From Aureococcus anophagefferens (lineage: Eukaryota; Sar; Pelagophyceae; Pelagomonadales; Pelagomonadaceae), in contig NW_008705563.1 of assembly GCF_000186865.1 (NCBI RefSeq), positions 1,917,841 through 1,981,840 on the forward strand: DNA of 64,000 bases, read 5' to 3'. Positions 49,013 through 58,326 of this stretch are shown here, in pieces. Numbering within the stretch: position 1 is the first letter of the stretch; each line of letters begins with the position of its first letter. The notes under the pieces were generated by a model, which worked only from the letters and a program-made list of their open reading frames with translations, made no database searches and had not been told where the DNA came from. Made by a program: the position numbers and the translations under genes.

Positions 49013-51567
49013 CTACGCGTCCGGGTCGACGAGCATGTTGAAGAGCCGGGACCGGTCCGCCCTTTGGCCGGAGACGTCGGCGCGTTTTTTCCAGAAGCGG
49101 GCCTCCTCCTCGGCGGCGGCGAGGGCGTCCTGCCAGGGCGCGCGCGTCGGCGGCGGCGGCGCGCAGTCCGGGTGGGCCGCGGGCTCGCCGTCGTCGCCGC
49201 CGCCGCCGTCGCGGCGCGCGCGCGCGACGCCCGCGTCGACGCTCGGCGCGGGCGAGTAGCGCAGGAAGTAGTCGCGCCAGAGGCCGACGCCCCGGAGGAC
49301 GACGGTGAGCGGCGGCAGGAGCGCGTGCTCCGACGTCGGCGCGCGCGCCGCGAGGTCCGGCGCCGGCGGCCGGTACGCCGCGCTCGCGAAGTGGGCCCTG
49401 TTGTGGTCCAGGTAGGCCCAGAGGCTCGGCGCGTGGGGCGCGTGGGCCTCGCGGTCGCCCTCCGTGTCGAAGAGGAACGTGCCGAAGCGGCAGCCGTGGG
49501 CCGCGTCCGCGACGGCGACGAGGTACGCGGACCCGAACTCGAAGTGCTCGGGGAAGAGCGCCGTGAGCTGGAAGGCCGCGTCGAGGAACTGCACCAAAAT
49601 CGGCGCCGCCTGGTCGTCGGCGCCCCGGTCGCCGCCCCGCTCGCGGCCGTGCGCGAGCCGCGTCGCGAACGGGTGGCCGAAGGCCACAAAGTCCTTCTCC
49701 ACCAGCCGCGCGAAGCCCCGCATGGTCCGGCACTCGGCGTCCAGCAGGAGCTGGGCCAGGGCGGCGACCTGGGACGTGCGGTCCCAGCCGTGGGAGCAGT
49801 GGACGAGCACGCGGCAGCGCCGCCGGTGCGCGCGGTCCGCGACGTGCCACGCGGCGCGGAGGAGCCGCCGCACGGCCGCCTGGGCAGCACAAGAGATATT
49901 CAACGTCGCTTCAACGTGAGTGTTCCGCGCGCACGCGTTCCGGAGAAAGCATCCACGCTTCGAGACCGTTCCGAGAGATGATCGCTCGTCCAAAAATCAG
50001 CCGAAACGAGTGGAAAACGGCCGAGATAATATTATGAGCCTTTGAAGTTGGGAATTTCGCTCTCTTTTGCTGCCCTGACGGCCGCGAGCCAGCCGCTCTC
50101 CTCGACGAGCCCGAGCCAGCCGAGCTCGCGCGACGCGTCGAAGCCCTCGTCGTCGAAGACGGAGTGCGACGCGTCGTCGCCGGGCCGCTTCTCCCGGTCC
50201 CTCTCCTTGTCCGGCGCCTTGGCGACGGCGGCCCAGACGCGGCCCGAGAGCGAGCTCGACCCGGGCTCCGGCGCGGGCGCCTCGGCGTCCTCGCCGCCGC
50301 CGCCGCGGCTGCCCCGCGCGTCGAGGGCCAGGGCCTCCAGCGCCTTGTGGGCCGCGCGGACGGCGTGGATGTTGCCGACCTGGGCAGGAAAAGAGTGCGA
50401 AATTCCCAACTTCAAGCTCCTCTCTCGGCCGTGTTCCACTCGTTTTGGCTGATTCTTAGACGAGCGATCATCTCTCGGAACGGTCTCGAAGCGTGGATGC
50501 TGTTTCCAGAACGCGCGCGCGCGGAACACTCACGTTGAAGCGAACTTGAATCACTCTTTTCCTGCCCTGTCGCCGACGCCCGCGAACGAGAGCCGGCACT
50601 CTTTGTAGCGGTCGCGGTCCTCCGTGCCGTAGCCCCCGAGCTTGTTCGCCGACGCCGAGCTCCGCGGGCGGCAGTCGATGATCTCGCAGAGGGGCCGCGA
50701 CCGCGCGCGCCGCTCGCCGCCGTCGGCCGACGCGATGGCCCGCACGAGCGCCTCGTCGGACGCGGACGTCGCGCCGGCGACGCCGACCTTGGGCTGCGAC
50801 GCGCGCCAGACGCTCGCGCCGTCGCGCGCGTCGCCCCAGGTCAGCGCGGGCACGCGGCCCTCGGCGCGGAACTTGCCCGCCGCCGCGACCTGGCCGTCGC
50901 CGACGGCCGCGGGCACGACGAGGAGCTCCGGGTACGACGCGCAGACGGCGCGGCCCGCGTTCGCGCCGCTCAGCCGCCAGGGCACGGGCGCCTCGAAGAG
51001 CACGTTGTCCCGCGACCGGCGGAAGCCGAGCCAGGCCGCGAAGGACGCCTCGGCGTCGTAGCGCCACCACCGCGTCTCCGTCGCGCCGGGCGCGGGCACG
51101 ACGCTCGGGTGCGCGAGCGCGAAGAACGCCGCGCCGGGCGCGCCCGGGTCCTCGCGGAAGGCCACGGCCCGCAGCAGCTTCGCCGCCTCGGCGCCGGCCT
51201 CGGGCAGCACGAAGGCCACCTCGCGCACGTCCTTGCACCGCAGCGTCAGCTTCCACCCGCCGTCGCCGAGCGCCAACGTCCGCAGCCGCCGGACGCAGCC
51301 CAGCGCGATCTCGAAGTAGGTCGCCGGCATGTGCGCCAGGCTCCCGGGGGGTCCTTCCCGCAGGAACCGCAGGCGGTACGTCGTCATCTCCAGCGCGCCC
51401 ACGACGGCGATGCCGTCCGCGGCCACGCAGAGGCACCGCGGCAGCAGCATCATCACCGACTCGCCGCTCAGGTAGGACCGCCGCGGCCCGGACGACTGCG
51501 GTGGAGCCGGCGGCGCCGGCGCCGGCGCCGCGACCGTCTCCTCGTCGGAGTCGAAGAGCCGCGCCAT
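49013..51567 (-). CDS. Myotubularin-family phosphoinositide phosphatase
   Basis: Exons 50578-51567, 50086-50379 and 49013-49879 give ~716 residues. The N-terminus has a GRAM/PH-like segment (ALEMTTYRLRFLREG). The myotubularin core includes WWRYDAEASFAAW, ECRLSFAG-VGNIHAVR (the NIHxVR landmark, split by an introner), VLVHCSHGWDRTSQ (CX5R active site) and VEKDFVAFGHPFATR. The usual CSDGWDRT has His in place of the first Asp. Active members remove the 3-phosphate from PI3P and PI(3,5)P2 on endosomes; Cys and Arg are intact, so activity is possible. Two introners (50380-50577, 49880-50085) lie in opposite orientations, and both splice in frame. Confidence 0.88.
49880..50085 (-). mobile_element. 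Introner (206 nt) in myotubularin gene
   Basis: Exact 8-bp target copies GCGGCCGT (gene sense; + 49872-49879, 50078-50085). Ends CAGGGCAGCAAAAGAG and CTCTTGTGCTGCCCAG. A GC donor at the target start restores the original frame exactly; the GT at the end of the target copy would also stay in frame but add two residues. Confidence 0.92.
50380..50577 (-). mobile_element. Introner (198 nt) in myotubularin gene
   Basis: Target copies GTCGGCGA / GTCGGCAA (one mismatch). GT donor at the first base of the target. Internal orientation is opposite to the other introner in this gene. Confidence 0.92.
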
Positions 51568-51688
51568 GCTTCTAGCCGACCATGCTGGAGGAATTCCCCC
51601 TTCAATGTTGGCTTGGGGCAGCGTCTCGGGCATGGGTGCCGCTGGGCCAGCCTCCAGGTTGTAGCTCTGGTGGAATCAGTGGCCGACG

Positions 51689-52816
51689 ATGGGCGCCGCC
51701 AAGGAGGCGGCGGCCGCGGACTGCGACCAGAAGCGCGCCGCGCTCAAGGCGAAGACATCGCTCTCGCCCGTCGAGGCCGCTTCGGTCGAGCTCGCCGTCG
51801 ACGTCGACATTTTGCTCGCCGTCGCGCAGGCCATGGCCATGAGGGGAGCGCAGACTGAGGCCGCCGCGGGCGCCGACAGCGTCGCGGGGGAGATATTGCG
51901 CGAAATCCAAGAGAACCCGGCCTGCGAGCGCGTGCGCGCGGCCGTGCAGCGCCTCGGCCTCGTCGACGAGGCGAGGGCGAAGATCGCCGAGAAATCCGAG
52001 CGCGACGCCGAGGACGCGAACGTCGACGACGGCGCCGAGGCATTCGTGCGCCGCGCGATGGAGGGCGCGGGCGTGGCACCGTGGCTGGTCAACGAGAAGC
52101 TTCCCGAGGCTACGCGCGTATTTCACGACCATCTGGCAGAGTGTCATGGTGTGTGGCCAAGGGCGGAGGTGATGTTTGAACAGTACTTTGACAAAGCGCT
52201 GGAGGTCAGGAAGAAGGAGTATGAGAGACATTTCCGCGAGAACATCTACAACATCCGCGTGAACGCCGAAAAGATCGTGTGGAAGGTTTTGTCGGACGCG
52301 GGCTGTCCACCGGAGATCATCGAAGAGCGGATGCCCATGCACATGAATTACTTTTGCTCGCATATGGCTCTGGGTCGTAGTGCTTCATCAGCGGAAAGGG
52401 AATTCAAGGAACTTATTGAAGAAGGGCTAGCTCAACACGAAAAAGAATTGTCGGAGCCCGCAGAGCCGGTTTCGCAGAAAGAGTCGCGAAGTTCGGAGGA
52501 GGAGCAGGAGGGGAAAAAGATTTTCCTAACGTTTCTAAGCCATCGTCAGAATCCCGACCTCAGCGGCGCGCTGTATGTGCTGAGTCTCCTCGATAAGCTC
52601 GACGCGAAAGAGGCGCGAGCATGTGCAGCCCAGTCGGAGCAGCAAAATGCCTCCGAAACAAAGACATCCGGATGGCGACACGCGAGCAAGGAAGATTACG
52701 GACGGGCGATGCGAGGGGCTCTCGAGGAGCTCGCGGAGAGCGACCGCCGTGAGGTCCAGCGTATCCACCAGGCGTACGAGAAGCAAATCCGCGACTATAA
52801 TTCAAGAGGCTCGTAG
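51689..52816 (+). CDS. Uncharacterised helical protein with composition shift
   Basis: 375 residues, not recognised. The first ~130 residues are Ala/Glu-rich and strongly GC-biased like neighbours. From ~52100 the codon use becomes markedly less GC-rich (frequent A/T third bases) and the protein less repetitive, with helical Glu/Lys segments (KKEYERHFRENIYNIR, AYEKQIRDYNSRGS) and possible coiled coil. No signal peptide or membrane span. It is divergent from the myotubularin gene and convergent with 52826, 9 nt apart. The 3' part may be younger or of different origin. Confidence 0.55.
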   Translation: MGAAKEAAAADCDQKRAALKAKTSLSPVEAASVELAVDVDILLAVAQAMAMRGAQTEAAAGADSVAGEILREIQENPACERVRAAVQRLGLVDEARAKIAEKSERDAEDANVDDGAEAFVRRAMEGAGVAPWLVNEKLPEATRVFHDHLAECHGVWPRAEVMFEQYFDKALEVRKKEYERHFRENIYNIRVNAEKIVWKVLSDAGCPPEIIEERMPMHMNYFCSHMALGRSASSAEREFKELIEEGLAQHEKELSEPAEPVSQKESRSSEEEQEGKKIFLTFLSHRQNPDLSGALYVLSLLDKLDAKEARACAAQSEQQNASETKTSGWRHASKEDYGRAMRGALEELAESDRREVQRIHQAYEKQIRDYNSRGS

Positions 52817-52825
52817 TCTATTCGC

Positions 52826-54088
52826 CTACGTGCAAGACATCGTCGGGGAGCACCCGTTCCACGTGAAGAGCTCGTCGGCGGCCCAGCGCGTGCCGTCGAG
52901 CGCGCCCCAGAACTCGACGCCCTGGACGCCGCCGGGTCCGGCCGAGTAGAGCATGTGGCCCGTCGGCCCCGGCGGCGGCGGCCCGGTCCCCGGGCACGGG
53001 TTCGACACGTTGAAGGCGTGGTAGGGCACGCCGCGCGCCTCGTGGAGCAGCGCGAAGGCGTCGAGCGAGACGTCGCGCCGCGTCGCCGTCGGGTCGTCGG
53101 CCGCCATGATCTTGACGTGGAAGTCCAAACCCCGGTCGAAGCCCGTGCCCTCGCCCACGTTGGCGGCGTGGAGCTTGTTCATCCAGGCCTGGTAGGCCGC
53201 CCAGCCCTCGACGGCCCCGTCGTTTTGCACGAACACGTACTCGAGGTCGTACCCAAAAAGAACGGGCCTGCCGTCGAAGGGCGCCGTCGACGTCACGAAG
53301 CGCAGCAGCTCGCAGTCGCCGTCGGCCTCGAAGTCCACCTGGAGGTCGGGCAGGAAGGCGTCGAGGAACGCCGCGGCGTCGTCGTCGAGGTCGGCGACGG
53401 CGACGCGGAGCTGCGCGACGATCGGCGCGGGCAGCCCGCCCGAGGTCGTGTTCCAGCCCGCCGCGGCCGCTTTCCGCAACCACGCGTCGTAGTAGCGCGC
53501 GTCCTTGGGCAGCGCGCGCGCCTGGACGCACTCGCTCGGCGCGAAGGGCGCAAACTCCGCGTCGTCGCAGCCGGCGCACGCGGGGCTCTGGAGCTCCAGG
53601 GCCTGGCCGCTCCCGGGCGTGCGGACGAGCGCGACGTAGCCGCCTCCCGGCGCGCGGCGGGTCGCCGTCGAGACGTTGTCGGCCTTGAACGCCCGGACGT
53701 GCGGCCCGAGGTCCGGGATCCAAAAACTCGTCGCGTAAAAGTCGAACGCCGACAGCGGCGGCGCCGCGAGTTTGCGCGCTTCCCAGTCGCGGAGCGACGC
53801 GCCGTCGACGGACTCGGGCGTCACGTAGGACTGCGGGAAATGGATGCCGAATTTGTCGGGCAGCGCCCAGCCGAGGTCGCGATCGAGGCAGCCCTTGTCG
53901 TGCGTGGCGCTGGGGTCGGGCCTTCCAAAATACCTTACGAAGAACGCGAGGTCCGCGGCGCCATCTGTAGTCGCGAAGGTCCGCTTCGTCGTCACGTATG
54001 CCGCCGAGGCCGCCGAGAGGCTCCACACCACTGCGGCTGCCCGCAGCATGCTCCTCCGATTGGCCAAGGAGGCCTCGTGATTGGCCAT
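52826..54088 (-). CDS. Secreted protein of unknown function
   Basis: 420 residues. The N-terminus has a signal-peptide-like stretch (MLRAAAVVWSLSAASA) beginning at 54049; 54088 is the upstream in-frame ATG. The mature part has recurrent acidic/aromatic segments (FFVRYFGRPDP, DFYATSFWIPD, GYDLEYVFVQNDG) and Cys near the C-terminus (NGCSPTMSCT). The overall look suggests a lumenal or extracellular globular domain, possibly enzymatic, but no family motif was recognised. Confidence 0.6.
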   Translation of the reverse strand: MANHEASLANRRSMLRAAAVVWSLSAASAAYVTTKRTFATTDGAADLAFFVRYFGRPDPSATHDKGCLDRDLGWALPDKFGIHFPQSYVTPESVDGASLRDWEARKLAAPPLSAFDFYATSFWIPDLGPHVRAFKADNVSTATRRAPGGGYVALVRTPGSGQALELQSPACAGCDDAEFAPFAPSECVQARALPKDARYYDAWLRKAAAAGWNTTSGGLPAPIVAQLRVAVADLDDDAAAFLDAFLPDLQVDFEADGDCELLRFVTSTAPFDGRPVLFGYDLEYVFVQNDGAVEGWAAYQAWMNKLHAANVGEGTGFDRGLDFHVKIMAADDPTATRRDVSLDAFALLHEARGVPYHAFNVSNPCPGTGPPPPGPTGHMLYSAGPGGVQGVEFWGALDGTRWAADELFTWNGCSPTMSCT

Positions 54089-54213
54089 CGACGAAGTTGA
54101 GCTTCGTGTTGAATGACATTGCCCTTCAAGCGGCTTATGGCCGCCCGCGAAAACGAGCTTCTGAAGCAGCCTGAGGAGTCCGTCGTGAGCTTCTGAAGTC
54201 CAAAAGGTCCGTG

Positions 54214-55290
54214 ATGATGCGCGCATTCCGCATACTCACCTTCGCTGTCGCGGCTGCCGCGTGGCTTGCGCCGCCAACCATTCGGCGCAGTCTCGCACCG
54301 CGGCGCGTCCTCGAGGAGCGAGTCGACGCGGCGCCGACCCATGTCCTCCCGGAGGGCGAATCGACCGTCGAGCGACTCGACGAGGCATCAACCACCGACG
54401 CGGCGCCGTCCCATGTCCTCGACGTCGAGGCGCTCGAGTGGAAACTGCTCAAGAGCCTGCGGTCCTGCGTCTTAGAGTACGGCATGATCGAGGACGGCGC
54501 CAAGGTCCTCGTGGCGTGCAGCGGCGGCAAGGACAGCAACGCGCTCCTCTACCTGCTCAAGCAAGCGCAGCAACGCCGGCTCTTCCGCGGCATCGATTTC
54601 GACGTCGTCGCCGTCCATCTCGATCAAAAGCAGCCCGGCCACGACGTCGAGCCGCTGCGCGCGTGGCTCGAGGACGACGTCGGCGTCGACTTCCAGGTCA
54701 TCGAGGAGGACACGTACAGCGTCGTCGTGGACAAGACGAAGGCGGGCAAGTCCTACTGCTCGCTGTGCTCGCGCCTGCGGCGGGGCATCCTCTACACGCA
54801 CGCGGAGCGGCGCGGCGCGGGCGTCTTGGCGCTCGGCCACCACCGGGACGACGCGCTCGAGACGCTCCTTCTCAACATGGTGCACAACGGCCAGCTCAAG
54901 TCCATGCCGGCGCGCTACGTCGCCTCAAGGGGGGTCGACGTCGTGCGGCCGCTCATGTACGCCGCCGAAGCCGACCTTCTCGCGTACGCGGACGCCATGG
55001 CATTCCCGATCCTGCCCTGCAACCTCTGCGGCAGCCAGCCGTCGGGGACGTCGCAGCGCGGCGAGGCGAAGCTGCTCCTCCACGCCCTGGACGCGTTCGC
55101 CGGCGCCGACGACGCGCGGCGGAACATGCTCCGCGCGCTCTCGGACGTGCGTCCGAGCCACCTGCACGACCGCGCGCTCCGCGAGGCCGCCGGCCTCGAC
55201 CCTCTGACGGGGAGCCCCGTCCACGCGCGCGCCCTCCCGATCCACAAGGACCCGACGGGCGCGTCGGACGCGCTCCTCAACGATAATTAG
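54214..55290 (+). CDS. ttcA: tRNA 2-thiocytidine synthetase TtcA-like, probably organellar
   Basis: 358 residues. After an ~80-residue presequence (hydrophobic then Arg-rich, consistent with organelle targeting) comes the PP-loop ATPase: VLVACSGGKDSNALLYLL, then VVAVHLDQKQPG, the CSLCSRLRRG Cys pair, LGHHRDDALETLLLNM, and a second Cys pair ILPCNLCG. These residues bind a 4Fe-4S cluster in bacterial TtcA, which thiolates cytidine 32 of some tRNAs. All key residues are present. The likely site is plastid or mitochondrion, inferred from the presequence. An in-frame GTG precedes the ATG. Convergent with 55310. Confidence 0.88.
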   Translation: MMRAFRILTFAVAAAAWLAPPTIRRSLAPRRVLEERVDAAPTHVLPEGESTVERLDEASTTDAAPSHVLDVEALEWKLLKSLRSCVLEYGMIEDGAKVLVACSGGKDSNALLYLLKQAQQRRLFRGIDFDVVAVHLDQKQPGHDVEPLRAWLEDDVGVDFQVIEEDTYSVVVDKTKAGKSYCSLCSRLRRGILYTHAERRGAGVLALGHHRDDALETLLLNMVHNGQLKSMPARYVASRGVDVVRPLMYAAEADLLAYADAMAFPILPCNLCGSQPSGTSQRGEAKLLLHALDAFAGADDARRNMLRALSDVRPSHLHDRALREAAGLDPLTGSPVHARALPIHKDPTGASDALLNDN

Positions 55291-55309
55291 CCCGAGTCCG
55301 GCGTGCGTC

Positions 55310-56824
55310 TCAGGGCGAGAAGCTCGTGATGGACTCCTCCATGAGCGCGTCGTCGTGCTTTTTTCGCACGGGCGTCTGGTTCGGCGTGTCCGCGAGCGGC
55401 GAGAGCGGGCCGACGTCGCAGGGCGTGCCGTCGGCCTTGTCGGCGGCGGGCGGCGCGGCGGCGTCGTCGCGCGCGGGCGTCTCGGCGTCCTTGGCCTCGT
55501 CGGCGCCGGGGCTCTGCGGCGTCGCGTCGTCGTCGTCGTCGTCGCTGTCGTCGGCCGCGGCCATGGACCCCCACTTCTTCGTGTTCGACGCCGAGTCGGG
55601 CGTCGCCGGCGAGAGCATGGACCGGCCCGGCGCCTCGCCCTCGGCCGTGCGCACGGACGCGTCGTCGTCGTCGTCCGCCGGCGGCGGCGCGGGCGCCTCG
55701 TCGGGCTTCGCGTCGTCCGCCGGCGGCGGCGCGTCCTCCTCCGCGTCGGGCTTCGCCTCGGGCTCGGGCGCCTTCTCCTTCTTCGACGACGAGAGCTTGG
55801 ACCAGAGGCTCCGCTTCGGGGGCTTCGTCTTCGGCGGCGTGAGCTCCTTCTCGCGCGCCTTCACGGGCGTCTCCGTCGCCGCGTCGACCTCGGACGGCGT
55901 GAAGCCCGCGGACTCGCGGCCGTCGTCGCCGGCGTCCTCGGGCGGCGGCGGCGCGGCGGCGGCGTCGCCGTCGCCGGCGGGCGCGGGCGGCGGGTCGTCC
56001 GCGGGCGTCGGCGCGGCCTTCTTCTTCGACGACGGCTTCTTCGACGACTTCGGCGTCTTGGCCTTCTTCGGCGTCTTCGCCGCGGCCTTCTCGTCGGCCT
56101 CCGCGGCGTCGAGGAGCCCGACGAGCTCGTCGAACTCGAGGAGGACCTTGCTCAGGGCGTCGAACTTGAGCTCGCCGCGCTTCGCCTTGGCGTGGATGCC
56201 CTTGAACTCGGAGAAGTCGACGAGGCCGTCGCCGGACGTGTCGATGTCCTGCATGATGGCCTCGACCTCGTCGTCCGTCGGCGTCGACCCCGTGACCTTG
56301 CGCAGCAGGAACTTGAGCTCGAACTTGTCGACCTTGCCGCTGCCGTCGGTGTCGATGCGGTCGAACTGCTCCCGGAGCTTCGCGCGCTCGAACTGCTCCG
56401 CGGCCGCGTGGTCCTTCTGCTCCTTCTTGCCCATCTTCTTCGGCGTCGCCGCCTTCTTCGCCTCCTTGGCCCTCGCCTTCTCCTCGGCCTTGGCGGCCTT
56501 CTCCTCGGCCTTGGCGGCCTTGGCCTCGGCCTTGGCGGCCTCCTCCGCGGGGTCCTTGGGCGCCTTCGCGAAGCACGCGAAGAGGCCGGGCTTCTTCGGC
56601 GCGTTCGGATCCGGCGGCGGCTTCTCCTTCTTCGCCTTCTTCGCCTTCTTCTCCTTCTTCGCCTTCTTCTCCTCCTTCTCCGCGGCCGCCGCGAGGCCGC
56701 GCTTGGCGGCGTCACTGATGGCCGGCGGCGCGTCCGCCGGCGCCTCGTCCGCCTTCTCCTCGGCCTTCGTCGCGAGCTTCGGCGCCAGGCTCTTCGCGCA
56801 GGGGTCGTCCTCGTCGTCCGCCAT
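55310..56824 (-). CDS. Low-complexity protein with paired EF-hands
   Basis: 504 residues. A Lys/Ala/Glu-rich N-terminal third (KKAKKEKKAKKAKKEK) is followed by two adjacent EF-hands at ~165-235: DTDGSGKVDKFE and DTSGDGLVDFSE, each with a good Ca2+ loop. The C-terminal half is a disordered Asp/Ala/Pro/Lys region ending EESITSFSP. Likely a Ca2+-responsive, charge-rich protein; no enzymatic domain. Its 5' end and upstream sequence exist as a degraded copy at ~58145-58258. Confidence 0.72.
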   Translation of the reverse strand: MADDEDDPCAKSLAPKLATKAEEKADEAPADAPPAISDAAKRGLAAAAEKEEKKAKKEKKAKKAKKEKPPPDPNAPKKPGLFACFAKAPKDPAEEAAKAEAKAAKAEEKAAKAEEKARAKEAKKAATPKKMGKKEQKDHAAAEQFERAKLREQFDRIDTDGSGKVDKFELKFLLRKVTGSTPTDDEVEAIMQDIDTSGDGLVDFSEFKGIHAKAKRGELKFDALSKVLLEFDELVGLLDAAEADEKAAAKTPKKAKTPKSSKKPSSKKKAAPTPADDPPPAPAGDGDAAAAPPPPEDAGDDGRESAGFTPSEVDAATETPVKAREKELTPPKTKPPKRSLWSKLSSSKKEKAPEPEAKPDAEEDAPPPADDAKPDEAPAPPPADDDDDASVRTAEGEAPGRSMLSPATPDSASNTKKWGSMAAADDSDDDDDDATPQSPGADEAKDAETPARDDAAAPPAADKADGTPCDVGPLSPLADTPNQTPVRKKHDDALMEESITSFSP

Positions 56825-56959
56825 GGGTGTGCGCCGCGGGTGCGCTCGTCGTCGCGCGCGCCGGAGCTGCCCCCACACCCTGGGGGCCTCGAACCGTCAA
56901 GTGCTTAAAATGTTCAATCTGTCGTTATTGAAGAACAGAGCTCGAGGGCAGCCAAGGCG

Positions 56960-58102
56960 ATGGCGGCACGACCCGCGCTACGCACCATTGCTCTTCTGGC
57001 GCTGCGCGGCTGCTTGGAGCTTTCGGCGTCGGCGGCTCCGCTCCCGGCGTTTGTGACGCCGCGCTTCAACGCGTCGCGTTCGCTGGCGTCGCTGCCCGGG
57101 ATCGACGTGCGCGATCCCACGACGGCGCTCTGGGACCCCGCGTCTCGCACCTGGCATCTGTACGCGACGCATCAGCCCTCGGGCGCCGAGGGGTACGCGG
57201 CGGGCCAAATTTCGCACTTCTCGCTCAACGCCTCGCGGTTCGACGACCCGACGGCGCGGTGGCGGCACGAGGGCGAGGTCGTCGCCGGGTCCGGGACCGC
57301 GGGCGCCTTCGACGCCCACGCCGTCTTCACGCCGGGCGCCGTGCGGGACTGCGCGGCGAACGGCGGCGGCTGCGCGTGGTTCCTCTTCTTCGGCGGCGTC
57401 GCGGACCCCGGCGGCGCGCACGCGGAGTCGATCGGCGTCGCCGAGTCGTCGTCGCCGTGGGGCCCCTTCGTCCGGCGCTCGCGCGAGCCCGTCGTCTCGC
57501 GCGAGGACGGCGCCAACGCCGCGTGGTGCGCGGCCCAGGGCATGGCGTGCGCGCGGGTGGACGAGATCAAGCCCCTGCGCGCGTCCGACGGCGCGAGGTA
57601 CCTCGCCGTCAAGTCGGTGTGCGCCAACGCGACGACGGGCGCCAACGTCGCGCTGCCCGCGCTCTACCGGCCCCGGAACGCGAGCGGCTGGGGGCCGCCC
57701 TACGAGCCGCTGCCCGCGCCGCTCTTCCCGCTCTTCCTGGGGACGCCGACGTGCGAGTCGCGCGGCTTCGAGGAGCCGACGTTCTTCGCCGCCGCGGACG
57801 GCTTCCTGCACTTCATCGCCCACGACCACGGCAGCTGCGCGTCGGGCCGCTACGCGCACTACGTGAGCGCGAGCCACGCGCTCGACGCCTGGGTCGAAGC
57901 GCCGGCGTTCGCCGGGCCGCAGGGCGGCCCCGCGAGATTCACGGAGCCCGTGCCGGTGCCGCTCGCCGGGGACGGCGTCTACGGCGGGCCCGTCTTCGGC
58001 GAGTGGATCGACTTCGGCACGTGGCTCAACGCCTCCAGCCGCAGCATGGAGCTGGTCTACAGCACCGTCAGCTGGGTATGGAGCAACGCCTCGGGCGCGT
58101 GA
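56960..58102 (+). CDS. Secreted beta-propeller glycosidase-like protein
   Basis: 380 residues. Signal peptide (TIALLALRGCLELSASA). The body reads like a five-bladed glycosidase propeller (GH32/43/62 superfamily): DVRDPTTALWDPASRTWHLY with an early Asp, FDAHAVFTPGA, CARVDEIKPLR, SRGFEEPTFFAAADGFLHF and the closing YGGPVFGEWIDF. Asp and Glu residues in suitable blades could be catalytic, but no subfamily can be named. Two NxS sites and four or more Cys fit secretion. Its substrate would be an extracellular polysaccharide. Divergent from the EF-hand gene, 135 nt between starts. Confidence 0.62.
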   Translation: MAARPALRTIALLALRGCLELSASAAPLPAFVTPRFNASRSLASLPGIDVRDPTTALWDPASRTWHLYATHQPSGAEGYAAGQISHFSLNASRFDDPTARWRHEGEVVAGSGTAGAFDAHAVFTPGAVRDCAANGGGCAWFLFFGGVADPGGAHAESIGVAESSSPWGPFVRRSREPVVSREDGANAAWCAAQGMACARVDEIKPLRASDGARYLAVKSVCANATTGANVALPALYRPRNASGWGPPYEPLPAPLFPLFLGTPTCESRGFEEPTFFAAADGFLHFIAHDHGSCASGRYAHYVSASHALDAWVEAPAFAGPQGGPARFTEPVPVPLAGDGVYGGPVFGEWIDFGTWLNASSRSMELVYSTVSWVWSNASGA

Positions 58103-58144
58103 GCCTCCCCTGTCGTCCAGGTCCGAGCGGCACCCTCGAGCGAC

Positions 58145-58258
58145 GTGCTAGGCGTCGGCACCGGGCTCTTCGCGCACGGGTCGTCCTCGTCGTCCGCCAA
58201 GGCGTGAGGACGCGGGTCGCGCGCGCGGTCGCGCGCGCGCCGAGGCTGCCCCCCAGCG
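58145..58258 (-). pseudogene. Degraded copy of the 5' end of the EF-hand gene
   Basis: Matches 56775-56885 in order: the upstream flank (GCGCGCGCC, GCTGCCCCC) and the first codons (ADDEDDPCAKS). The start ATG has become TTG and only ~20 codons remain. It lies between two + strand genes, so it may now serve as promoter sequence for the gene at 58327. Confidence 0.75.
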
Positions 58259-58326
58259 TCTCATGGAGCATTGTTGCCGCGGACGTGCAGCGCTCAACGT
58301 TTGCATTGAAGGGGGCAGCGTCGACG

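Noticed and set aside
48991..49259. Continuation of the coiled-coil protein frame to 49259
   Set aside because: It runs antisense across the myotubularin C-terminus and changes character at a canonical GTAAGT donor.
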